The notes beneath the pieces were generated by a model. That model did not search any database and had not been told where the DNA came from. It saw nothing but the letters and a program-made list of their open reading frames with translations. This document shows, one piece after another, positions 8,547 through 16,457 of a DNA stretch of 64,000 bases. Made by a program: the position numbers and the translations under genes. The first letter of the stretch is position 1. Each line of letters starts with the position of its first letter. The DNA lies in the NCBI RefSeq assembly GCF_001421515.1, contig NZ_LMKM01000033.1:1-64000 (forward strand). Reading direction: 5' to 3'. The stretch comes from Pedobacter sp. Leaf216 (GTDB lineage: Bacteria > Bacteroidota > Bacteroidia > Sphingobacteriales > Sphingobacteriaceae).

Positions 8547-8568
8547 TTATTCTTCGCTGTTTTTGTTT
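8547..8568 (+). repeat. second copy of the terminator 3' half
   Basis: Twenty-two bases at 8547-8568 are identical to 8367-8388, i.e. the loop, right arm and T-run of the preceding terminator. The left arm is missing, so this copy cannot fold. It sits just upstream of recN. Confidence 0.85.
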
Positions 8569-8609
8569 TGTACTGTCCTGTTGAATAAATTTTAATATTT
8601 TTGCTAAGC

Positions 8610-10262
8610 ATGCTACAAAAACTTTCTATACGTAATTACGCATTAATTGATAGTCTTGATATCGAATTTGATAAAGGCTTAAATATTATAACTGGTGAAA
8701 CCGGCGCAGGTAAATCAATCATACTTGGTGCATTATCGCTAATTTTAGGTCAGCGGGCAGAGAGCAAATATTTTTTTAATCAGGATAAAAAATGCGTTAT
8801 TGAGGGTAGCTTTACCCTTGCTGACGAAAACTTAAAAGATTTTTTTGAAGAAAATGACCTGGATTTTTCGAAAGAAAGTCTTTTACGGAGAGAAATATCA
8901 ATAGACGGTAAAACCAGGTCGTTTATTAACGATACGCCTGTTAATTTATCTATTTTAAAGCAAGTGGGCGAAAAGCTGATCGATATCCATTCACAGCATG
9001 CTACACAAGAAATAAATGATGCCGATTTTCAATTGTTAATTGTAGATTCTCTGGCCAATCATCAATCCCTGTTGCTTAATTACCGCAGCGGATTTAAAAA
9101 ACTGAAGCACGATACAAGCCTTTTAAAAAAACTAGTTGCCGAAGCTGATGAAGCTAGAAACAAGCAAGATTATGAACAATTTCTTTTTAACGAACTTGAG
9201 CAGGCAAAATTACAGGATGGTGAACAGGAAGAGCTTGAACAAGAATTAGCGCGACTAACCCATGCAGAAACCATTAAGAGAGCCTTACTTACTGCATCTG
9301 GCTTAATTAATGAAAGTGAACCTTCTGCCCTGCAAATTTTAAAAGAAGCTTCATTACAATTGCAGAGTATAGAAAAATTTGATCCCGAAATTAACGTACT
9401 ATATGAACGTTTGCGCTCGTCGATTATTGAGATAAAAGACATTACCGATGAGGTTTCTACCATAGAGGGTAATACCGTACACAGTGCCGATCGACTGGAA
9501 ATTGTAAACCAAAGGCTCGATTTATTTTATACACTTCAACAAAAACACAGGCTGGCCAATAATGCGGAGTTAATTGCGCTTCAAAAACAACTTGAAGATA
9601 ATTTAACCAAACTTTTATCTTCTGATGAGCACATTGAAAAATTACAGCAGGAAATTGATCTGCTTAAAATAGCTTTACAAAAACAGGCCAATCAGTTAAG
9701 TGTTAACCGTAAAAAGGCCATTAAAGTAGTAGAAGATCAAACTGGCATTACCCTTAAACAAGTTGGGATGCTGAATGCTAAACTGGTATTGGAGCAAAAG
9801 CCTTTAACCGACTTAAATAAAGATGGTTTGGATGAAATTAACTTACTTTTTACGGCAAATGCAGGTCAGGCTCCGGCCCCGGTAAATAAAGTAGCTTCAG
9901 GTGGTGAATTATCCAGATTAATGTTGGCCATAAAAGCCCTTTTAGCGAAACATACTTCACTTCCGACGATTATTTTCGATGAGATTGATACCGGAATTTC
10001 TGGTGAAACAGCACTAAAGGTTGGAGAAGTCATTGCTGATTTAGGCGAGAATATGCAAGTAATTTCAATTACACATTTACCTCAGATTGCAGCCAAAGGA
10101 ACATCTCACTATTTTGTGCATAAACATGAAGACGGTGGAAAAACCACCACAGGAATCCGCAAACTTAAACAAGAAGAACGGATTGGTGTAATTGCCGAAA
10201 TGTTAAGCGGCAAAAACCCTGGAGCTTCCGCAATAGAAAATGCAAAGGAATTGCTCGCATAG
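8610..10262 (+). CDS. recN: RecN, DNA double-strand break repair SMC-like ATPase
   Basis: A 550-residue SMC-like ATPase used in recombinational repair of double-strand breaks. The N-terminus has LSIRNYALID and Walker A GETGAGKS; a long coiled-coil middle follows; the C-terminal half has signature ASGGELSRLMLAIK and Walker B TIIFDEIDTGISG, then the D-loop and His switch ITHLPQIAAKG. The ATG at 8610 is chosen over an in-frame TTG at 8601, which overlaps a TATTTTTG promoter-like box (8596-8603). In related genomes recN usually follows the porD gene; here 4.4 kb separates them and recN seems to have its own promoter. Confidence 0.95.
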   Translation: MLQKLSIRNYALIDSLDIEFDKGLNIITGETGAGKSIILGALSLILGQRAESKYFFNQDKKCVIEGSFTLADENLKDFFEENDLDFSKESLLRREISIDGKTRSFINDTPVNLSILKQVGEKLIDIHSQHATQEINDADFQLLIVDSLANHQSLLLNYRSGFKKLKHDTSLLKKLVAEADEARNKQDYEQFLFNELEQAKLQDGEQEELEQELARLTHAETIKRALLTASGLINESEPSALQILKEASLQLQSIEKFDPEINVLYERLRSSIIEIKDITDEVSTIEGNTVHSADRLEIVNQRLDLFYTLQQKHRLANNAELIALQKQLEDNLTKLLSSDEHIEKLQQEIDLLKIALQKQANQLSVNRKKAIKVVEDQTGITLKQVGMLNAKLVLEQKPLTDLNKDGLDEINLLFTANAGQAPAPVNKVASGGELSRLMLAIKALLAKHTSLPTIIFDEIDTGISGETALKVGEVIADLGENMQVISITHLPQIAAKGTSHYFVHKHEDGGKTTTGIRKLKQEERIGVIAEMLSGKNPGASAIENAKELLA

Positions 10263-10345
10263 TGTACCAAAACACTTAAATGTGTTATAAAGTAGAAAAA
10301 GATAAAGCGAACGGGGCAAAAACCATTTCAGAGATTGTTTATTAA

Positions 10346-10377
10346 CGTGCTGCCAAATGTTAGCATCTGGCAGCATG
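10346..10377 (+). terminator. hairpin after recN
   Basis: A 10-base-pair stem with one G-T pair (10346-10355 with 10368-10377, core TGCTGCCA/TGGCAGCA) and a 12-base loop. It has no T-run on the plus strand, so it may be a weak or Rho-aided terminator or a structural element. Confidence 0.4.
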
Positions 10378-10528
10378 ATCTATTTAAAAAAAAATAATAA
10401 TACTTGTTTGCGATAAATTGAGAAGGATTCATCATGTAACACTCAAATCCTATCTTTAAAGACTCGAATCGTATCAATAAATGAAATGTTATTTTCAAAT
10501 AACTATCCAATTAGTTTATATTTAAGCG

Positions 10529-11779
10529 ATGAAAACGATTGCGCTTGTCTTCTCGATATTAATCATTGGTAATTTTTGCTTCGCGCAGCAAAGTTATACA
10601 CTTTCTGGTGTGGTTAAAGATAAACAGGGAGAACCATTACCTGGCGTGGCCATATACGTAAGCGATTATAAATTGGCTACTGCTACAGATAACCAGGGAA
10701 AATATGTACTAAAACTTAAGCCTGGTAATTACACTATATTAGTGCAGCTAATCGGTTTTAAATCTACTGACAAAGCCATAAGTATTGAAAATAAAGATGT
10801 TCGTGCAGATATTTTACTTATAGAAAGTAGCACGCAGCTCGCAGAAGTAACCATTAAACCCGATCCCAACCGCATGGCTTATCTTAATACTTTTAAAGCA
10901 TACTTTATAGGTTTGACCGATAATGCCGACAGGTGTAAAATCCTAAATTCAGAATTAATCAGGTTTGATTATGATAGTGAAAAACGGGTTTTGAATGCAA
11001 CAACAGATGATTTTTTGATTATCGAAAACCAGGCATTAGGTTATAAAATTAAATTTTTAGTAAAAGAATTTCAATATGATTATCGCGCTGGCATCGTTTT
11101 TTATGAAGGCTTTCCGCATTATGAAGATTTGCCTGGAAATGCAGCCAAAAAAGAAAAATGGGAGAAAAAAAGAATAGAAGCTTACAACGGTTCTTCTCAA
11201 CATTTCTTTAGTGCGCTGTTTAACAACCGCACCAAAGAAGAGGGATTTATCATCAATAAACTGATCAGAAACCAGGCGCAGGAATCTCTGGCAGATAGCA
11301 TTGCACAATCTCAGGAAAGCGGTTTCACAGCCAGAACATTAACGCTACCGGGTGCTACCACTTTTAACCAACCAAAAAAAACAGTTGCAAAAGATAAACT
11401 AGAAAAACTTAGCCTGGGCCATAACTTCGCAATGTTAAACAGGACAGAAATTTCGACAGATACACTGGTACATTGGTATAACGACGACATTAGAAGAATA
11501 AATTTCACCAATGTATTATATGTAATTTATACAAAAGAAAAGGAAAGCAGCAGTTATTTAAGCAGGGTCCGAATGTCTATAAATAGGCCATCAGACCTTG
11601 GAAGGGCACAAATCTCCTTAATTAATCTGCGTGGAGGATCAGTTTTCTTTTATAAAAATGGAGGCATCAATAATGCACGGTCAATGATCAATGAAGGTTA
11701 CTGGGCCTGGGAAAAAGTTGCCGATAGTGTCCCCATGGATTATCTTCCTCCGCATAATGTAGAAACAAAATTGAAATAA
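10529..11779 (+). CDS. secreted protein with carboxypeptidase-regulatory-like domain (paralogue A)
   Basis: A 416-residue exported protein with a signal peptide ending CFAQ. Residues about 22-110 form a CarboxypepD_reg-like beta-sandwich (YTLSGVVKDKQGEPLPGVAIYVS, then ILVQLIGFKS). This domain often precedes TonB-dependent barrels, but no barrel follows here; the rest is a mixed globular region with KILNSELIRFDYD and a C-terminal GYWAWEKVADSVPMDYLPP. It has a close paralogue immediately downstream at 12012 with the same architecture. Function is not known; the two may be surface or periplasmic proteins of one system. Confidence 0.8.
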   Translation: MKTIALVFSILIIGNFCFAQQSYTLSGVVKDKQGEPLPGVAIYVSDYKLATATDNQGKYVLKLKPGNYTILVQLIGFKSTDKAISIENKDVRADILLIESSTQLAEVTIKPDPNRMAYLNTFKAYFIGLTDNADRCKILNSELIRFDYDSEKRVLNATTDDFLIIENQALGYKIKFLVKEFQYDYRAGIVFYEGFPHYEDLPGNAAKKEKWEKKRIEAYNGSSQHFFSALFNNRTKEEGFIINKLIRNQAQESLADSIAQSQESGFTARTLTLPGATTFNQPKKTVAKDKLEKLSLGHNFAMLNRTEISTDTLVHWYNDDIRRINFTNVLYVIYTKEKESSSYLSRVRMSINRPSDLGRAQISLINLRGGSVFFYKNGGINNARSMINEGYWAWEKVADSVPMDYLPPHNVETKLK

Positions 11780-12011
11780 CAACCAACGGCTATGCACCAA
11801 TTTCGGTTTGTTGATATGTTAATCGCAATCATGCTAAAAAAAGAAAATGTTATAGTTGTTTCATCACGAATAATAAAGCGCAATAGCCCAATTAACCTTC
11901 ACTGGTAGGTAACATATCTACTATTATTAATGATTACTCCCAAATGTTAAAATTGTTAAAAATCTTTTTCGTTTTTAATAAATCTTAAGCCTTTTGGTTA
12001 CATTCGTCTCC

Positions 12012-13208
12012 ATGATTAAAAGCTTTTTAGTAGCTCTCATGCTGATCATTTTGGGTACTAATGCCATTGCTCAAAACACCTTTACAATCAGTGGTCTGGT
12101 TAGAGATCAGAAAGATGGATTGCCTGGCGCAAGTATTTATTTGAGCGGTTATAAAATTGCTACAGTGGCCGATAACGACGGGAGGTTTAAATTAGCTAAC
12201 CTTAAACCCGGCAGTTATGATATCCTTGTTCAACTGATTGGCTACCTCCCCTATTCAAAAAGCGTAATCATTTCTGATAAATCTGTCCAGGTAGAATTGG
12301 TTTTGAAAGAAAATGTGGCGCAATTAGAAGAAGTTGTTATCCGGGCAGATCCTAACCGCCAGAAATACATCAATCAGTTTAAAGAGTTTTTTATAGGCAA
12401 AACCCCCAATGCCTTACAATGCAAAATATTAAATCCGCAGGTTTTAAATGTTGATTTTGATATCACCAAAAGTACACTTACCGTTTCTACAACAGAATTT
12501 TTAGTGGTTGAAAACAAAGCATTAGGGTACCGCCTTAAATTTATTTACTATTCCGGTCATCCGTTTTTCGAAGAATTAAAAGCTTCTGCAGCCAAAAAGA
12601 AAAAATACATTGCAGCAAGAGAAATTGCTTATTATGGCTCATCGCAACATTTTTTCCGCTCACTTTATGCCAATAAAACACAAGAAGAAGGCTTTATCAT
12701 TAATAAAATGATTAAAGTGCCTAACCCTAACCGCTATCCCGAATACATTATCAATACCAATTTAGAAAAGATAAAAGCGGTACCAGAAAAAACAGGTATC
12801 AGACAAAACAAAGGGAAAATAGATACTGCCTTGTTTAATTTCTGGATGAAGCAAAAAGAAATGCCGAAAACAATCGACAGGTTTTCAAGGGCAGAAGTAC
12901 TTACCGATACTTTGGTGCATTATTTTAACCAGAATTTAAAGTACCTGAGCTACACCGATGCACTGTTGATCCAATATACCAAAGAAAAAGAATCCCTTGC
13001 CTACTCCAATACAGGTTTCTGGATTTTCAGACCATTGGATGTGCCTGAAAATGAAATTTCTGTAGCCAATTTAACCGGAGAAGGTGTCCGTTTTTACGAG
13101 AACGGAGGCATTTACGATTCACGTTCGCTTTTATATGAAGGATTTTGGGCTTACGAAAAAGTAGCCGATATGGTGCCGATGGATTATGTGCCACTCCCTA
13201 AGAAATAA
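12012..13208 (+). CDS. secreted protein with carboxypeptidase-regulatory-like domain (paralogue B)
   Basis: A 398-residue paralogue of the preceding gene, sharing signal peptide, the N-terminal regulatory-like domain (FTISGLVRDQKDGLPGASIYLSG is the first strand pair) and landmarks ADPNRQKYINQFKEFFIG, YYGSSQHFFRSLY, QEEGFIINKMIK and FWAYEKVADMVPMDYVP. The ATG at 12012 is used; a TTG at 11994 would add residues before the signal peptide. The tandem pair clearly arose by duplication but is well diverged. No catalytic motif is recognised. Confidence 0.8.
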   Translation: MIKSFLVALMLIILGTNAIAQNTFTISGLVRDQKDGLPGASIYLSGYKIATVADNDGRFKLANLKPGSYDILVQLIGYLPYSKSVIISDKSVQVELVLKENVAQLEEVVIRADPNRQKYINQFKEFFIGKTPNALQCKILNPQVLNVDFDITKSTLTVSTTEFLVVENKALGYRLKFIYYSGHPFFEELKASAAKKKKYIAAREIAYYGSSQHFFRSLYANKTQEEGFIINKMIKVPNPNRYPEYIINTNLEKIKAVPEKTGIRQNKGKIDTALFNFWMKQKEMPKTIDRFSRAEVLTDTLVHYFNQNLKYLSYTDALLIQYTKEKESLAYSNTGFWIFRPLDVPENEISVANLTGEGVRFYENGGIYDSRSLLYEGFWAYEKVADMVPMDYVPLPKK

Positions 13209-13263
13209 CTTACCCGAATAAAAATCCTGAACATAAATGTTGAAAAGTAGGCTATTGTGAGCT

Positions 13264-13294
13264 TTAAAATTACTAAATATATTAGTAATTTTAA
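13264..13294 (+). promoter_or_regulatory. perfect 13-base inverted repeat before the radical SAM gene
   Basis: TTAAAATTACTAA (13264-13276), spacer ATATA, then TTAGTAATTTTAA (13282-13294) is a perfect 13-5-13 inverted repeat ending three bases before the ATG at 13298. There is no T-run of the terminator kind. Position and symmetry suggest an operator or a start-site-occluding RNA hairpin. Confidence 0.7.
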
Positions 13295-13297
13295 TTC

Positions 13298-14365
13298 ATG
13301 ATCGGTGAAGAAGAAAAACAGTATTTTAAAGGCAGGGGTGCCCAGGTTAATCCACATAATAAATTTTTAAAAGATGTTTATGTGAAAGAACACCAGGAAG
13401 GGATAGATGACTGGGAGGAAAGCGACCGCAAAACAGCCTTTATTTTTGAAAACTCCAAAACAATAGTAAATAAAGTAGATAGCCCGGATGTAGGCATGGC
13501 CTATTCCTTAAATCCATATCAGGGATGTGAGCATGGCTGCACCTATTGTTACGCCCGCAATTCTCACCAATATTGGGGATACAGCGCAGGAATAGAGTTT
13601 GAAAGAAAAATAATTGTTAAAAAGGATGCCCCTGAATTATTTAAAAAGTTTTTGAAAAAAAAGGGATGGGATGCATCTACCATTTCACTATCAGGTAATA
13701 CCGACTGCTACCAACCTGCCGAAAGAAAATTTAAACTTACCCGGCAATTACTGGAAATAGCACTGGCTTACAAACAGCCTATCGGCATGATTACCAAAAA
13801 TTCTTTAATCCTTCGCGATCAGGATATTTTACAAGAAATGGCCAAATTAAACCTCTGCATGGTGTATGTATCCATCAATAGCCTAAACGAAGATCTCCGT
13901 CAGGTAATGGAACCAAGAACCACAACTGCAAAACAACGCTTAAGGGTTGTAGAAGAATTAAGCAAAGCCGGTATCCCCATGGGCGTAATGGTTGCACCTC
14001 TTGTACCAGGATTAAGCGACCATGAAATACCAAAAATTTTAAAAGCAGTAGCCAATGCAGGAGCCATTAAAGCAGGCTATACTGTTGTACGTTTAAATGG
14101 AGCTATCGGACAGATATTTGAAGATTGGCTACGAAAAAATTTTCCAGATCGCTTTGATAAGGTTTGGCATATGATACAAAGTTGCCATGGTGGAAATGTG
14201 AATGACAGCAGGTTTGGCGACAGAATGCGCGGAGATGGAAATATTTCACAAATGATCAGGGATAATTTCAGGCTGCATTGCCGTTTAAATGGATTAAATG
14301 CAAAAGATATAATTCTTGATCATACCTTATTTAAAATTCCTAGTAACCAGGTGAGTCTGTTTTAA
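13298..14365 (+). CDS. PA0069-family radical SAM protein
   Basis: A 355-residue radical SAM protein of the PA0069/Rv2578c group, relatives of spore photoproduct lyase. The iron-sulfur cluster motif is CEHGCTYCYAR (CxxxCxxC), followed by SLSGNTDCYQPAERKFKLTR, MITKNSLILRD and VMVAPLVPGLSDHE. The C-terminus has the family segment GNVNDSRFGDRMRGDG. Substrate and reaction are not established. The gene stands alone between unrelated neighbours and is preceded by a strong inverted repeat that may control it. Confidence 0.87.
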   Translation: MIGEEEKQYFKGRGAQVNPHNKFLKDVYVKEHQEGIDDWEESDRKTAFIFENSKTIVNKVDSPDVGMAYSLNPYQGCEHGCTYCYARNSHQYWGYSAGIEFERKIIVKKDAPELFKKFLKKKGWDASTISLSGNTDCYQPAERKFKLTRQLLEIALAYKQPIGMITKNSLILRDQDILQEMAKLNLCMVYVSINSLNEDLRQVMEPRTTTAKQRLRVVEELSKAGIPMGVMVAPLVPGLSDHEIPKILKAVANAGAIKAGYTVVRLNGAIGQIFEDWLRKNFPDRFDKVWHMIQSCHGGNVNDSRFGDRMRGDGNISQMIRDNFRLHCRLNGLNAKDIILDHTLFKIPSNQVSLF

Positions 14366-14424
14366 AATTAGCAAAGTGGATTGCCGGTTTGTATTAAAAC
14401 TTTTTAAAACCTAGTTTTATTGCC

Positions 14425-15297
14425 ATGAAGATAGCATTAGTAACCTACCTGGATAAAGGTGCTTACGATACCACAACTGTAGAAAGCGAAGACGATAAGC
14501 TTTTGGATTTTTTAACAGCAAAGGGTTTAAAGATTGAAAAAGTAATCTGGAACGATCAAAACATAAATTGGGAGAATTATTCGCTTGCGATTTTGAAATC
14601 ACCATGGGATTATTTTGATCTGATTGATGATTTCTACAATTGGTTAACTCTTTTGGAAACAAAAAACATAAAGCTGCTCAATCCCATTGAAGTGGTAAGA
14701 TGGAATTCGGATAAAAAATACCTGAAAGAGATCGAAGCCGCAGGGCTTAAAATTACGCCGAGTTACTTTATACAACGGAAGGAGAATATTGATCTCAGCC
14801 ATTCCTTTGCACAGTTCGACACCAACAAGCTGATTGTAAAACCCTGTATAAGTGGTGGAGCAAAAAATACATTTAAAGTAACCGCCGAAAATGTGGAAGA
14901 AATAAATGTGCAGCTAAACCAGCTTCTGGAGGCAGAAGATTTTATTGTACAGCCTTTTTTACCAGAAATATTAGAGAATGGAGAATGGTCTTTCATTTTC
15001 TTTAACGGCGTATATAGCCATTCATTGATAAAACAGGCTAAAGCTGGCGATTTCAGGGTACAGCCCGCCCATGGCGGATCTGTTCATCCACAAAAGCCAA
15101 AGGCTGAATTAATTGCCAAAGCACAACAATATGTCACTTCATTTGCAAAAAACTGCCTTTATGCAAGAGTAGATGGCACTATTGTGAATGGAGAATTTTT
15201 ATTAATGGAACTTGAGTTAATAGAGCCTTTCCTGTTTCTGAATACAGAACCCGAAAATTATGAAAGGTATTATAAGGCACTTCAAGAGCTCATGTAA
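14425..15297 (+). CDS. ATP-grasp family protein (RimK/glutathione-synthetase-like)
   Basis: A 290-residue cytosolic protein with an ATP-grasp fold. Evidence is the N-terminal pre-ATP-grasp domain with WNDQNINWENYSLAILKSPWDY, the central lysine segment KLIVKPCISGGAKNT that binds ATP, FIVQPFLPEI, and a metal-binding end near LLMELELIEPFLFL. Such enzymes join a carboxylate to an amine or thiol. The same-length group in Bacteroidota is annotated as a prokaryotic glutathione synthetase-like protein, but the substrate cannot be read from sequence. It starts 59 bases after the radical SAM gene. Confidence 0.8.
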   Translation: MKIALVTYLDKGAYDTTTVESEDDKLLDFLTAKGLKIEKVIWNDQNINWENYSLAILKSPWDYFDLIDDFYNWLTLLETKNIKLLNPIEVVRWNSDKKYLKEIEAAGLKITPSYFIQRKENIDLSHSFAQFDTNKLIVKPCISGGAKNTFKVTAENVEEINVQLNQLLEAEDFIVQPFLPEILENGEWSFIFFNGVYSHSLIKQAKAGDFRVQPAHGGSVHPQKPKAELIAKAQQYVTSFAKNCLYARVDGTIVNGEFLLMELELIEPFLFLNTEPENYERYYKALQELM

Positions 15298-15521
15298 AAA
15301 CGATTAGAAACAAAGTTATTTAGTAATTCTAACCTTCATATTTTGAGCACAATGCAATACAACCGGAAAATTAAATTGGAATATATGCTTTAACTCATTA
15401 AAACAGGTAATCCACTCATTTTAAATACTTGCTCACCCATTTAGCCAAATTACAATACCTTCAATTCATAATTTTATTCTAAATCAATCAAGCTGATTTA
15501 CAAATCATTAGAAATAAAATT

Positions 15522-16394
15522 ATGAAAACAAGAACAAAAACTAAACAAACTTTAATTCTGATATTAATTTTTGTAAGTCTGGGAGTTGCCTGCAAAAAAG
15601 AAATCGCAACACAAGGACCACAAGGCGAAAAAGGAATAGCCGGGCCGGCCGGAAGCACAGTTTTAAGCGGAAATGGTGTACCTGCAGCTGCAACCGGAGT
15701 TATTGGCGATTTTTACCTGGATTTAGCAACAAGTAATTTTTATGGACCAAAAAAAGCTGATGGCTGGGGGGTTGCCTTTTTGTTAAAAGGCCAAACCGGA
15801 GCAACTGGTAATACTGGTGCGGTAGGAAACACTGGTGCATCTGGCAGTCAGATTATAAGTGGAACCGGAATTCCGGATGCGGTAACTGGTACAGTAGGAG
15901 ATTATTTTTTGGATAAAACCAGTTATAACTTATACGGACCTAAAGTAGCCACTGGTTGGGGCACGGCATTATCTTTAAAAGGAACTACTAATGTTATTTA
16001 TTCAGGATGGAATGTTGCCAAGAATTTTAGGGATACAACTTCAGATAACACAGCTCTGAAGGCTGCAGATTTGCTGGCACCAGCATTAACCACAGCGGTA
16101 ATTAATGGCGGTTTGGTACAGGTATATTTTAACTTTGGAGGTGGTGTTTATGCTTTACCTTATTCATCGTATGCCGGAGGAAAATTAAATACCATCAGCT
16201 ATTTTCCCAGACTAGGGCATTTTATTATCACAAGGTTTACTGCTGATAACAGCAACAGCATTCCACTATCTACAGCTTTACAATACAGGTATGTAATTAT
16301 TCCCGGTGGAACCGCGGTGGCACTGGCAAAAGATGAAGGCTTGAAGCTCACTGATTACGAAGCAGTAAAAAAGTTTTATGCAATAAAAGACTAA
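15522..16394 (+). CDS. lipoprotein with collagen-like Gly-X-Y repeats
   Basis: A 290-residue lipoprotein: signal ending in GVACKKE (lipobox Cys24), then two short collagen-like runs (GPQGEKGIAGPAG and GQTGATGNTGAVGNTGASG). Each run is followed by a repeated module of about 50 residues (SGNGVP...GDFYLD...YGPK...GWG...LKG and SGTGIP...GDYFLD...YGPK...GWG...LKG). The C-terminal 120 residues form a separate globular domain. It is probably displayed on the outer membrane; function unknown. Its 3' end faces clpC across a shared terminator. Confidence 0.82.
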   Translation: MKTRTKTKQTLILILIFVSLGVACKKEIATQGPQGEKGIAGPAGSTVLSGNGVPAAATGVIGDFYLDLATSNFYGPKKADGWGVAFLLKGQTGATGNTGAVGNTGASGSQIISGTGIPDAVTGTVGDYFLDKTSYNLYGPKVATGWGTALSLKGTTNVIYSGWNVAKNFRDTTSDNTALKAADLLAPALTTAVINGGLVQVYFNFGGGVYALPYSSYAGGKLNTISYFPRLGHFIITRFTADNSNSIPLSTALQYRYVIIPGGTAVALAKDEGLKLTDYEAVKKFYAIKD

Positions 16395-16426
16395 ACATAT
16401 TTTCACAAATTAATCTCTTCAAAAAA

Positions 16427-16452
16427 AAACTCCCGATTTTCATCGGGAGTTT
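16427..16452. terminator. bidirectional terminator between the collagen-like gene and clpC
   Basis: AAACTCCCGAT-TTTC-ATCGGGAGTTT makes an 11-base-pair stem with a 4-base loop, with A-run on the left and T-rich sequence on the right. It lies between two convergent stops and can serve both. Confidence 0.9.
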
Positions 16453-16457
16453 CTTAT

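Noticed and set aside
10328-10510. 60-codon minus-strand frame after recN
   Set aside because: Overlaps a hairpin and has no gene-like composition.
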